Positions 36,973-47,967 of a stretch of DNA of 64,000 nucleotides are shown here, in pieces; position 1 is the first letter of the stretch, and every line of letters starts with the position of its first letter. This DNA is from Spirodela intermedia (taxonomy: Eukaryota > Streptophyta > Magnoliopsida > Alismatales > Araceae), in contig LR746280.1 in NCBI GenBank assembly GCA_902729315.2, forward strand, positions 2,538,501 to 2,602,500, read 5' to 3'. Below the pieces are notes generated by a model, which was given only the letters and a program-made list of their open reading frames with translations, made no database searches and was not told the DNA's origin. A program made the translations under genes and the position numbers.

Positions 36973-39796
36973 ATGGCGGATGTCTTCTCTTCCTTCTCCC
37001 CTGCTCCATCGCTCCGAGCTCTCCGTGGCGGAGGAAGCATTGAATCCTCTATACTCCCACAGAGATGCCAGCTTCTCTCCTTTTCTCTCCACCGTCTCAC
37101 CTCCGCCACCACCGGCCGGAAGAAGAAGGCGGCGGATAGGCCTGTTCTCTCTTGCTCCTGCGCCGCCCACGGGACGCCAACTTCCACCAGGGTGCAGAGG
37201 AGGCAACCGCATCGGAGGTCTTCTTCCCCGATGATTCCGGTGGTCAGCGAAGGTCGGGACGAGGACGGGGATCTCATGGTCTGCCCCGGCTGCGGCATCG
37301 TCATGCAAGACGCAGACCCCAATCTCCCTGGGTTCTATCAGAAGCCCCTTGGACGGAAGGCAGAGTTTTCTAGGGACGTGGATGAAGATTCCGGGAGTCT
37401 CGGGGAGGATGATTTCCTTGAGCTGTCCGAGGAGGAGGAGGAGGAGGAGGAGGAGAAGGAGAAGGTGGAAATTGAGGGTTCCTTTTCGTTATCCGACCTC
37501 GATGAGGATTCTCAGTCCGACGGAGATGTGGAAGATGACATTCTATTTGCATCGAGAGTGGATGAGGACGATGATGTACCGTCGGATTGGGACATCGAGG
37601 AGCCGGAGGAGGAAGACGAGACGGTGAAGAAGGAATTGGATGGATTTGGTCCTGCCGGCGTGGGATATGGGAACATCACCGAGGAGAATGTGAGGAAGCA
37701 GCGGGAGAAGCTTTCGAAGTCCGAGAGAAAGCGAAGGGCCAGAGAAGAAGCCAAAAGAGCCTTAGAGAACGCCATCACAGTCTGCGCACGCTGCCACTCT
37801 CTGAGGAACTACGGCCAGGTGAAGAACGAGAAGGCAGAGAATCTGATCCCCGATTTCGACTTCGACCGGCTCATCGCCACCAGGTTGATGAAGCCTGCTA
37901 CCAGTGCTCCGGTAGTGGTCATGGTGGTTGACTGCGTCGACTTCGACGGTTCATTCCCTAAACGGGCTGCAAAGTCCTTGTTCAAGGCGTTGGAGGGGAA
38001 CAAGACCAAGCTCGTCAGATTGCCGAAGCTGGTGCTGGTGGCAACCAAGGTAGACCTCCTTCCCTCTCAGATATCTCCGACTAGGTTGGACAGGTGGGTG
38101 CGCAACAGAGCCAAGGCGAATGGTGCACCCAAGCTCAACGGCGTCTTCCTGGTGAGTGCTCGGAAAGACCTGGGAGTTAGGAATTTGCTCTCATTCATCA
38201 AGGAATTGTCGGGCCCCCGTGGGAATGTGTGGGTCATTGGCGCTCAGAACGCCGGGAAATCTACTCTGATCAACGCGTTTGCAAAGAGGGAAGGGGTGGG
38301 GATCACGAGGCTCACAGAGGCTGCGGTGCCCGGGACAACACTGGGGATATTGAGAATTGGGGGAATTTTGCCAGCAAAGGCGAAGATGTATGATACTCCT
38401 GGCCTTCTGCATTCAAATCTGATGACCATGAGACTGGATCGGGAGGAGCAGAAGATGGTGGAGATCCGAAAGGAGCTCCAGCCTCGGACTTACAGGATCA
38501 AGGTGACGATATGCTCATTAATCTCTTCCAGTTCTTCACTCTGAATTTATTTTCCTCTGTGATCCTGAACTGAAGAACGTGTTAGGTCAAGTTATTTTCA
38601 GAACTTTCAGATTTCTTTGCCCTGGATGTCTATGATTCTTTCTGTTTGCCTCCATACATGAATACCTCATCAAAATTGAAGAAACTTAATTCGCATCAAA
38701 CTTGTCTGCTGAAGAATAAGAAAGAGGAAAATTATGGAGATATCATTGGAATATGATCTGATCCTATTCATGGGGATTCTCAAAGTATCCCACTCCAAAA
38801 AAAGAATGGAAATCTGGAAAAATTGGGACTTTTTCAGCGATTCAACATGGTTATTAATTCATGATCTGGCATGTTCATAATGAAGCTTTCATTCTTAGTT
38901 CCATGATTATTTTTTTTATGAAAGCATTGTAGTTGCTTCTCTTCGATGGAAGTTTTCTTCCCCAGAATGTATTATCATTTTATGCCTAATTAATGATCAA
39001 TTCAACCTCTGATAAAAAAGATAGACCTTGGTTATGTTACATGCCTTCCACAGGTTTAGTACTGAGCAAGTCAGCCTTAGTCTTCCCATGGAGAGAGAAA
39101 CCTTTCACAACATACTCCGAGGGCGAAAAACTTCTGTCAATATGTGCTCATTTTTTTAACCATACTAGTAAAATGGCTGATTTTTTTTATTAATTTATTT
39201 TCTCTAATTATTTCGTGTTTATATCAGGCTGGGCAGACTGTTCATGTTGGTGGCTTGTTGAGGCTAGACCTGGCGCAGTCCTCAGTCAGCACGATTTATG
39301 TCACAGTGTGGGCATCTCCGAGCGTCTCTCTTCATCTGGGAAAAACAGAAAATGCTGAAGAAATGTGGAACAGCCATGTTGGTGTGAGGCTTCAGGTGAA
39401 AACATAATCTGAAAATGATCGCCATGATCAAATCTCATGTTTATTCATAATCATGTCTCCCCTGTGCAGCCACCAATTGGGGAGGATCGAGCGTCTGAGC
39501 TGGGTCAGTGGAACCCAAGAGAGATCAAAGTATCTGGCATCAGCTGGGAGGTGAAGAGTGTGGACATTGCAGTGGCCGGGCTCGGCTGGCTCTCCATTGG
39601 ACTGAAAGGAGAGGCCACTCTCCTCCTCTGGACATATGATGGTGTTTATGTGACACAGAGAGAGCCGTTGGTCATCGACCGAGCTCCGTTCATCGAGCGG
39701 CCGGGGTTCCTGCTCCCAAAGGCAATCTCTGATGCCCTGGCAAGAAAGAGTAAGATCGAGACAGATGCCATGAAGGAGAAGGACGATGAAAGCTGA
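36973..39796 (+). CDS. BPG2: BPG2-like chloroplast circularly permuted GTPase (YqeH family), three exons
   Basis: The model is join(36973..38502,39228..39395,39470..39796), 674 aa. BPG2 (BRASSINAZOLE-INSENSITIVE-PALE GREEN 2) is a plastid GTPase of the bacterial YqeH type, linked to chloroplast rRNA maturation and translation. The serine/arginine-rich N-terminus fits a transit peptide. Cysteine pairs CPGC (C104) and CARC (C271) form the zinc-binding portion, separated by a long acidic stretch with a GAG-codon run (near 37425-37455). The G motifs come in permuted order: TKVD (358-361), SARK (near 395), GAQNAGKST (423-431) and DTPG (474-477). Exons 2 and 3 encode the C-terminal domain (AGQTVHVGGLLRLDL, then PGFLLPKAI). 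Introns are GT-AG. The start has a good context (GGCAATGGCG). Confidence 0.93.
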
Positions 39797-40722
39797 TTCT
39801 TTCTCTCTATCTCTCTCTCTCTGCAGAGGTTAGTCAGTCTTAAGCTATGTAGTTACGGCTTCTGGTATCTTTTTTATCATCTACCCTAATTTTTGTGCTG
39901 GTATAGCGCTTTTTTCATTGGAGAAACAGCTACCAGTCTACCTTCCTAAATCAAGAAATATCTATTTTTTAAAAATTATTTCTTTGTCTTTAATTAGGTC
40001 ATTAATTTAGTCCTGAGATTTGAAGCTAACTTACATGTTTTTATGATAAATATATCCTTTCCAATAATCTCTTTATTTCATTAATTTCACAGTTTTTTTA
40101 ATTAGTTGTAATTAATTGCAGGTTTGAGATTAAGCTAATTGCGAGTCTACTCACAGCAAAATCTGATCCGAAGCATAGTTTTTATAGATAAAGAACAAAG
40201 TTTTTTCTCGTCTAATTTATTTAATAAACGTAGTAAAATGAAAGTAGTTTATTTTTTTATTACATTATAATAATTTGTCAGCAGGGTGGTCAATGCGCCG
40301 GTTGGGCCCAAAGCCTTCCTGGGCCGTATCTTGTAAGGGCCCAAGGGCTATTTTCTCCTACTCTGCTTTTCGAAAATAAAATAAACTAATATATATATAT
40401 ATATATATATATTTCTCTGAAAATATAAATCGATAAATTATTTATTGAACTAGGTAGCCTATTTATTATTATTATTATTGGGTTTTGCTCTCCAAGAATG
40501 GGTCTGCTGGCCCAGACCAGTTGGAATGAACCTCCAACAGGTCAGTAATTTGTTTATTATAAATAAATTATATGATTTTTTTCTGAAAAGATATATCAAT
40601 ACAATTATTTATTGAACTAATTATCCTCTTTATTATTATTATTATTATTCGTTTGGTTTTTGGTGCTCTCCAAGAATGGGTCTCCTGGCCCAGACCTGTT
40701 GGAACGAACCTCCGGGAGGCTC
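39797..40722. other. Intergenic region with a direct duplication upstream of oleosin
   Basis: AT-rich sequence. Two copies of a block containing TTATTTATTGAACTA, a TTATTATTATT run, CTCTCCAAGAATGGGTCT, GCCCAGACC and GAACCTCC lie at about 40410-40545 and 40590-40720, offset 178 bp. The second copy ends directly at the oleosin regulatory motifs. Confidence 0.8.
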
Positions 40723-40792
40723 ACACGTGTAACTGTGCATGAAGACCCCTCCGCGCCTCTCCACACGTGTTCACATCCCCACCTCCTATAAA
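40723..40792 (+). promoter_or_regulatory. Oleosin promoter: two ACACGTGT boxes, RY-like motif, TATA box
   Basis: CACGTG cores (G-box/ABRE type) lie at 40724-40729 and 40764-40769, both in ACACGTGT. TGCATG, the RY core bound by B3 factors such as ABI3/FUS3, is at 40736-40741. A clean TATAAA is at 40787-40792, 87 bp before the start codon. ABRE plus RY is the classic arrangement for maturation and ABA-responsive seed genes; expression is inferred. Confidence 0.8.
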
Positions 40793-40878
40793 TGGAATCC
40801 CCTCATTCCCCCAAAATAAACCTCTGAAACTGTTCTTACCGCCGCCACCGTTGAGAGAGAGAGAGAGAGAGAGTGAGC

Positions 40879-41349
40879 ATGGCCGACCGTCAGCCCGGCC
40901 TACGGCGGCCGGGCGGCGCCGCCGCCGTCTTCGAACGGCTCCGGCAGCGCCCCCTCAACTCTTCCCAGATTCTCGGGTTCCTCACGCTGGCGGTGTCCGG
41001 GGGAATCCTCCTCCTCCTGACGGGGTTGACCCTGACGGCCGCCGTCGTGGGCCTCATCTTCTTCTCCCCACTCCTGCTCCTCTCCAGCCCTCTTTGGGTC
41101 CCAGTGGCGGCGCTGACCTTCACGGCGGCGGCGCTGCTTCTGTTGACGTGCGGCTCCGGCGTGGCGACGCTGGCGGCGGCGTCGTGGGCTTACAAGTACA
41201 TGAAGGGGGGGCGGCCGCCCGGGTCGGAGAGGATTGACTTTGCCCGCAGCCGCATCGCCGACACCGCCGGGCACGTGAAGGAGTACGCCAGGGAGCACTA
41301 CGGCGGCTACCTGCGTGGCCGCGTCAAAGACGCCGCCCCTGGGGCTTGA
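40879..41349 (+). CDS. Oleosin, probable U (universal) type, single exon
   Basis: 156 aa. Oleosins coat and stabilise oil bodies with a hairpin in the phospholipid monolayer. The proline knot P-x5-S-P-x3-P is intact (P64, S70, P71, P75) within a hydrophobic span of about residues 31-102. The short hydrophilic N-terminus and amphipathic C-terminal arm ([20 protein letters not shown]) are normal. The protein ends in AAPGA, a C-terminal motif described for the U oleosin lineage; that subtype call is from memory of the family. The start is the first ATG (40879) after a GA-repeat leader; a GTG six bases earlier is not used. (CT)n follows in the 3' region (41451-41487). Confidence 0.93.
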   Translation: MADRQPGLRRPGGAAAVFERLRQRPLNSSQILGFLTLAVSGGILLLLTGLTLTAAVVGLIFFSPLLLLSSPLWVPVAALTFTAAALLLLTCGSGVATLAAASWAYKYMKGGRPPGSERIDFARSRIADTAGHVKEYAREHYGGYLRGRVKDAAPGA

Positions 41350-41450
41350 CCAGGCGGCGCCGCCGTCCCTCCGGCGATGCGCCGCCTCGAAACTGCTCCC
41401 CCTTCTCTGCCCTCCCTCCCTCTCTCTCTCTCTATCTATCTATTGATGTC

Positions 41451-41491
<41 letters not shown>

Positions 41492-41712
41492 CTGTTCATA
41501 TCGATGCGGATCCGTTTTCGTCCTTCCATATATATGGAATTATAGTTGTTAAAAGAAAATTATTATGATTGAATCGCCGCAGTGAAATTCATCAAAAATA
41601 ATGAATTCATAATTTCATACATTCATTTACGTTTTCCATCTACTAATAATGAATACATTGATTTATGTTCATTTTTTTGGCCATTTCATCTACGTTCTAT
41701 CTATTAATAAGC

Positions 41713-41747
<35 letters not shown>

Positions 41748-42954
41748 TGACTATATATATATAGATATGTCTGGAATTATAGTTGACTTCGGTGGGTTTT
41801 ACCCATTTTTTAATTAAATACAACCCATATTTAATTAATAAAAAAAATGTTGGGCTACAAAGACGATAAAAGGGGGTCAAATCAGATGTGATCGTAATAA
41901 ATCTGCATTAAGATATCATCACAACTTAGCCGCCTTTTAAATGGTGCCTTCTTAGAAACTAGACATATTTAAAGGTTTCACATTATAGCCCTATAGGTAA
42001 TTAATGAGTTTTTTTATAAATTTATTTATTTCTGATTATATCCCTTACTTAATCCTTTTTGACACTTTCTTCCGAATTAAGGGTTGAATTTCTCAGGTTT
42101 TGTAGATTTTTCAAATACATTTTTTTTTATGAGTTTAAACATAATTTTCATTTATGTGCAACATAATTTTTTAAAAAGAAAATCATGTCTTATAATTCAA
42201 GGTTTTATTTTTGCTCTTTTCTATCTTTAGTTTCATGTTTTGTGGATTTAAATCTCAAATCAATTATATTTGTAACTCTATCAGCTCATCATTCCATCAT
42301 TTTTGTTGCATCGATCAGTATTAGGTAGAGGAATAGAGAAGATCATGTCTTGTGGATTTAGGGTTCTATTTTCGTTCTTCCTCACCTTCAAATTAATATT
42401 TTGTGGATTTAAGATTCAAATATTATTTTCATAACTTAAACCCCATCAAATTGTCAATTTGTAATTTTCGTCAAATTATCAAACTCATCAAAAATAATAT
42501 ATCACCTTATTATTTAATTTTAGAAAATATAATTAATTCGAGTGTATTTTTATCAATTAAGAATTTCAAATATTTTTAATTTTGGAAAAAAGTTAAAAAT
42601 CATTTTTGCATTTTTCCTTTTAAAATTTTTGTTGGAGACCCCTTTGTTTTACCCCACATTGGCCGTCTGGAGGTGTCAAAGTTGTGGGCCCACTTCACTT
42701 CTTGTATTTTAATAATATTTTAGAAATAATATTTGCAATTTTCCTTTTTAAAATATTTTCTGCGAGAACCTTTTGTTTTGCCCCACATGGGGCATCCGAT
42801 GGTGTCAAAACTGTGAGCCCATTTCGCTAAGCCCACCTTGTTGCGTGTGATGGGCCGTGTCTGGGCCCAACATCAGCCGGTGTCCGGGGGTTTATCGAGA
42901 TCTACACCTGCGCGAGTGAAGTCACCTGCTCTCCCTGTTACCGGCGAAGCACAA
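41350..42954. other. Intergenic region with CT runs and a direct duplication
   Basis: Contains (CT)n at 41451-41487 and 41715-41744. A direct duplication (about 42605-42700 and 42735-42830, offset about 129 bp) is marked by TTTGTTTT(A/G)CCCCACAT and GGTGTCAAA. No gene was recognised. Confidence 0.7.
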
Positions 42955-42960
42955 TATAAA
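42955..42960 (+). promoter_or_regulatory. TATA box of the predicted lumen-protein gene
   Basis: TATAAA in CACAATATAAACG, 65 bp before the first ATG at 43025, which is a plausible core promoter spacing. Confidence 0.6.
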
Positions 42961-43024
42961 CGAGTAGAGTAAGAGTTGAGAAGTCTTCATTTGAGCTCCA
43001 GTGGGAGGTCGAGCAGAGGAGGTC

Positions 43025-45598
43025 ATGCTGGCCATGGCGTTTAGCTTGGTGTCGGTCCCTTCGCCACTGTGTGAGCTTGGGAGGCGGCCACCCCTTCCTC
43101 GGCGGAGGTGCGTCGTCGTTGCAGGGAAGCTTCTCACGGTGCGTCTAGTCTGGATTTCATCTGTCTGCGTCTGGGAGACTCGCCGATTATTGTCCCTGCT
43201 GTTACTAGTTTTGGGTTGCGGGAAGAAAGCGTCCAGATCTACCTTGCGGGAGTCTTTGGATTTTTCGGTGCGGGTGGTGGGTTTCGATTAGGATGGATGG
43301 GGTTATGTTCAGGCATTTGAAGTTTCTTTCTCTTTTCTGAGGAATCTTGAGGATCGTGGTCTCAATTTTTCGCCCTTTTACGTGATAATTTTTGAGTTAG
43401 CATATAGGTTTTGGATGGCCGTCGTGTCGTTTTACTCGAGATGTCATGGAAAGAGGTCTCGAGTGTTATCTGTCATATTCTAATTCAGCTGTAGTAGTCC
43501 AAAAAACGTGTATTTTAAAAAATCTTCTCAAATGATTGGTTTTTGTTTTAGTTTTTAGAACAGATACCAAGTGATTCCAACTCAACTGTCAGCGTGTACT
43601 GCAACCGGTTTACAGATTTGTCCATTGGATTCCAACAAAGCTTTCTGTATTGTAATCATTCGGTACTAGGTCTTTCAAGGTGCTTTTAACCTGTAGTCCC
43701 TATGTTTAGGGCTTCAATATGTTACCTAGGATATGTTTCTGATTCCTTCAAAACACTTGTAAGCCACATAGAAGAGTCCAAAATGAGAGTCTTCCAGTTC
43801 CAACTTCTGATAAGAAAATAGTCTGACTATACCAATTTTTCCATGATGTCATCTCGGATAGTATCATAAGGGAAAATGTCTCTTCAGAATGTGATTCTGA
43901 AGATCCCGTCCTTTGAACTGACTTATTGTTTTAATCCTTTTTTGGCTGTTATTGGTATGATCATGTTCTTGGGCTTCTGAATAACTTGGTTGGGGGAGAT
44001 AATGATCTTATTTTTTCCCTCTTTCTTCACATATGCAACAAGAACATAGAGATTAACATTTGCATCCCAAGTTCGAGAAGTATCATTTTCCCAGAATAAA
44101 GAGAGGAGGGGGATGAGTATTTCTAGAAACCATAGTTAATTGTGGTGTATGTATGCCATTTTCATCAGCTAACGTCATCAGTAATTTCTCTCTGGGACTG
44201 GCCACATTATATATTTTTTTTTCCCTACTGGATGTATAAACTTCTTGGAGAACTAATCTCCAAGGATCAAACCACAATTCTATTTCTAAAAGTAGGAAGA
44301 ATTATGCATGCAAATGTACACATAGATGCGAAGATACTGAAGCATGTTTGATTGCTGATGGAGATGGATGAATGATTTGTAGTTTAGGTTGTGTATATTT
44401 GCACCATATGTGAATGGATATATATGGGAGCATGCAAGAGTGCTGACGGAGATGAATGAAGAATCTGTGGCTTGGGTTTGTAAAGGTTGAGGCTTTGTTT
44501 TGCCTGCTAACATGGGGGTTGTGTTGGAGATATCTGTCTGTTATTCACAAGAAGCGCCACTGCTGGAAGAGATTTAGTTCCTTTCTTAGAAGAGTGTCTG
44601 ATGATCACTCTGGTGTTTGCAGTAGAAATCCCTATAGCTGGTCCTGGATTCTTTCGCTGAGTGGGTTTTGAGAGTTGGGCGTTGCAGGAGTGAAAAATCA
44701 GAACCCTGTGTCTTTTCATCCATAATTCTCTTTGCCAATATTATCGAGCACTATCTCGATGAGGTTTGTGTTCCCACTTGCATTTTCATGCTCCTTTATT
44801 TTAAATTAAATTCCAATTTTCCTTTCTCTCTCTCAATATTTTGAGATTTGGGTGTATAATCTGCAAATTAGATGATCTGGGGATGCTTGTTGAGCGTCAT
44901 TAACCTAAATTACGAGTATAAAAGTGGGCACAAGGACACTGATTCTGAATCTACTAAGAAACAATGGATCAATGTTTCTTTGGTGTTTTCAGTTGACAAT
45001 TCGGACGAATCTGAGGAGACTTGAACAGAGTATTTTTATTTTTAATGAGAATCTGGTCCATGGTTGAGCTGATAACAGCCTCCCTCACACCATCTTCAAC
45101 ATCGTCAACTATGTTTCTTGACAGTATTTTAAACTTGTCACAATAAAGATATAATACGCTTCTAGTACTTTGGGTGATTTCAGTTGATAATTCGGATGAA
45201 TCCAGTAATACTTTAATGCCTTTCTTTTTTACTTAGAATGGGAAGCTAAGCTGTGCTTGAGCTGCCGGTATCCTCCTTCACATCATCTTCAAGTCGTTGA
45301 CTCTGTTTCTTGTCAGGGACCAGAAGTGAGCGTTGACCCTCAGCCACCCTCTGAAAATGGCTTCTCCAGGAGGGCCGCCATGGTGTGCTTGGCGGCTTCT
45401 CTGGTCGCCTCAATCTCTGCAGTCAGCCCTGCGGAAGCCCGCAGAATCAAACCAGAGACCATTAGAAAAATCCGGGAGAAGCTCGAGAAGATGAAGAAGA
45501 AGGCTGATTCAGGCGCCGGGGGAAGCAAGGAGAAGCCGCCTCTCCCACCTCCCTCACTTAACGATCTGGCTGGACCTCTGGTTGAGATTACGCTCTGA
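43025..45598 (+). CDS. Small predicted thylakoid-lumen (Tat-targeted) protein of unknown function, two exons
   Basis: The model is join(43025..43138,45317..45598), 131 aa, with a 2.2-kb GT-AG intron. I do not recognise a named family. The N-terminus is basic and serine/proline-containing, like a chloroplast transit peptide. It is followed by a twin arginine (R56-R57), a hydrophobic stretch (AAMVCLAASLVASISAV) and an AEA site at 77-79, the layout of a bipartite lumen-targeting peptide of the Tat type. The predicted mature part is only about 52 residues: a charged helix (KPETIRKIREKLEKMKKK), then PPLPPPSLNDLAGP. A second in-frame ATG lies at 43034. An extra exon inside the long intron cannot be excluded. 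Exon 2 is the better supported half. Confidence 0.7.
44984..45316 (+). repeat. Direct duplication that includes the 3' splice site of the lumen-protein intron
   Basis: Copies at about 44984-45126 and 45172-45316 (offset 191-192 bp) share TTTTCAGTTGACAATTCGGA-like sequence, CATCATCTTCAA and GTCGTTGACTCTGTTTCTTG-like sequence. The second copy ends in the used acceptor TTTCTTGTCAG at 45316. The first ends in TTTCTTGACAG at 45124. Confidence 0.82.
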
Positions 45599-46080
45599 AA
45601 AATGTACCAATTAATAAAGTAGATTATTGTGATTTATATTTCTTTAAATTCATCAAGTTCTCGCCTTGAAATAAATAAATAAATATGTACCTATTAATAT
45701 ATTACTTTTCTAAAAATAATAATATATTAGTCTGGAAAAATTGGAGCAATCCAACTTATATGATTAATGATACGAATAAGGTGTTCTTGGAAAATTACTC
45801 GCATAGAGAGCTCAGAATCATGAAATAAATCTGATCGGAAAATTTAATGAAACGGTTTGTAGAGATTTGGCCCTCCAGAAGAGGAAAAAAAGAACTCTAA
45901 CCAAAATTCAGAACAGCCAAAAAAAAAAAAAAAAAGTGCTAAGAAACCTGAGGAGATGAACACTTCATCTCTCATCTGCTTATTAGTTGTACAAGCAGAT
46001 GGGCCAGGGGATCAATGGGTTCTCTCTCCACCTTCTTGATGAGAAAGAGAAGAAGAGAGAGAGAGAGAGACAGGGTCGAT

Positions 46081-47154
46081 TCATGCCCTCTTCTTGTTCA
46101 TGCTGGTGACAAGGCGGCCCATCTGGAACCTCCAGTAGAGGAAGTAAGCGAGGCCCAGACCCATCAGCACCAGCCCCACCACCCACTCCCCTTCTTTCTC
46201 CCTCTCCCACTCCAACTCCTCTATCCGGTGCTCCGCCCTCAATCCGTCGCCGCCGTGGCCATCCTCCGCCACCAAAACATAAACACTCCCCTCCCGCGCC
46301 GCCACGCCGCCAACCCGCCGCCCCTTTCCGCCGCCGATCGCAACCTCGTCGTACACCGCCGCCTCGCTCCACCCGTCGTCGCTGACCAAGATCCGGGCTT
46401 TGTCTCCCCCCACCACCGCCGCCGACCCGTCCCTTCTCACTGCGATGCAGGCGGCGGCGGCACCAGCACCACCGTTTCCGCCGATCAGGGCGAGCCTGGC
46501 GGCGCCATCATCACCATCCACCCTGAATATCCTCCCCGGCGGCGCCTGTAAGGCCAGAAAGTACCCCTTCCTGCTGCGCGCGATTCCGGCGAGGCCCACG
46601 TGGCCGCCCTCCCCGTACGCCGCCGACGAGGAGAAGACGGTGACCTCTCCCTGGATGTCAACCCTCCAGATGAGGTTATCCCCGGAGCTGGTGACGAAGG
46701 CGGCGCCGCTGGAGGGGTCGACGGCCACAGCGGTGGGCCGGGCGGAGGAGGGGAGAGGAGAGAGGAAGACGCGGCGGTGGGGGGGGGAGAGTTGCAGGTC
46801 GTAGGCGACGATGTGAGCGGAGTCGCCGCCGGCGCTGGCGACGGCGGCGAGGAGGCGACGGCGGCGGTCGTCGAGGGCGATGACGGGGAAGTGGGAGTTT
46901 GGGGGGAGGAGGGGATCGTTGATGATGGTCTCGAGGACGCCGGCGTCGGAGACGGAGGAGACGACGGGGAGGTCGCCGGAGCCGACGAGGAAGTGCTGGG
47001 CGGTGGGGTCCCAGAGGAGGGAGGAGGGGCGGAGGGAGGGGGAACGGAAGGAGATCTCGTGGCTGCGCCGCCCAGTGACCGCGGCGGCGAGGAGGTGGAG
47101 GAGGAGAAGGAAGAGGGCGGTGGTCGCCGGCGAGCGGCGGAGGAGGAGGGCCAT
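46081..47154 (-). CDS. Membrane-anchored six-bladed beta-propeller (SMP-30/NHL-like) protein, single exon
   Basis: 357 aa. Residues 1-28 form a signal peptide. Repeated beta-propeller signatures follow: SPSLRPSSLLWDP..FLVGS, RPTAVAVDPSSGAAFVTSSG, LIWRVDIQGEV, GLAGIARSRKGYFLAL and GRIFRVD. This resembles plant proteins annotated as SMP-30/gluconolactonase or calcium-dependent phosphotriesterase-like. A transmembrane helix (about 323-343, WVVGLVLMGLGLAYFLYW) is followed by a short basic tail ending KKRA, which fits a KKXX ER-retrieval signal on a type I membrane protein. The enzymatic role is unknown. The coding strand is very GC-rich, which creates long shadow frames on the other strand. The first ATG is used. 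Confidence 0.85.
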   Translation of the reverse strand: MALLLRRSPATTALFLLLLHLLAAAVTGRRSHEISFRSPSLRPSSLLWDPTAQHFLVGSGDLPVVSSVSDAGVLETIINDPLLPPNSHFPVIALDDRRRRLLAAVASAGGDSAHIVAYDLQLSPPHRRVFLSPLPSSARPTAVAVDPSSGAAFVTSSGDNLIWRVDIQGEVTVFSSSAAYGEGGHVGLAGIARSRKGYFLALQAPPGRIFRVDGDDGAARLALIGGNGGAGAAAACIAVRRDGSAAVVGGDKARILVSDDGWSEAAVYDEVAIGGGKGRRVGGVAAREGSVYVLVAEDGHGGDGLRAEHRIEELEWEREKEGEWVVGLVLMGLGLAYFLYWRFQMGRLVTSMNKKRA

Positions 47155-47967
47155 CGTGTTTTCCAGCGAGAAGATCGGCTCTGGTTCCTCCTTGTAAAGG
47201 CGTCGCCTTTACCGGCCGTTGAACAGATCGGCGGCGGCGGCGGCGGAGTAATCTGGTTTATTTATTAACCAAACGGACGTCTGGGCCCAGGCCAAGCACC
47301 GCTTCCGGCCCGGCCCGGACCGGATCACATTTGCTCCCAAAACCTATATATATATCAGGAGAAAGTTCGCAAAGAGAAATAAAGCCCAAATAAAAAAGCC
47401 CCGGAAATAAACTTCGTGCCCGACCCTTTTTTCCAATAGCCCATCAATAGATTTTGGGTCGAATTCTATGGGAGGCGTGGGCTCGGGCCAAAGGTCCAGT
47501 CTAGTACAAGCAACTCATCTGCGTATTTTCAAAAGGCCATTGGGTATAGCCATTTTCATTTTCCCCAAAACGGGGTTAAAATATCATTAATTCTTTCTAG
47601 ATGGACAAGTCTAGGTTGGCTGAGTAAAGCGAGTTACTACTGCAAAATAAATGATTATCATTTTTGTTCAAACTATGTAATGTGAACAAGTTACCATTCT
47701 CCACACAGACACACATTTTTATGTATATACATCAACATATTCTCAAGAAATATTCTACAATTAGAGTGTGTTTAAATAAATTATGGCAAGGTAAGAGTAA
47801 TTTAGAAATGTGATTTGAGTATAAATTTAATAAATATTAAATCTGAAATTAAATTTAATTTTAATAATTTAAAAAATAGTGAGATCGACTAAGATTAGGG
47901 TCTTATTATCGTTGATCACAACATGAAGGCATTACATTAATAGAATGGTCTTTTGGAGAAAGATCAT
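47155..47967. other. Intergenic region left of the solo LTR
   Basis: No gene was recognised. An AATAAATAA-like sequence on the minus strand (about 47255-47263) could serve the propeller gene as a TATA element, weakly supported. The 5-bp target duplication of the solo LTR begins at 47963. Confidence 0.45.

Noticed and set aside
40767-41298. Other frames over the oleosin gene
   Set aside because: Shadows; only the 40879 frame has the proline knot and a matching promoter.
46015-47268. Several long plus-strand frames opposite the propeller gene
   Set aside because: GC-rich antisense shadows; the minus-strand frame has signal peptide, propeller motifs and membrane anchor.
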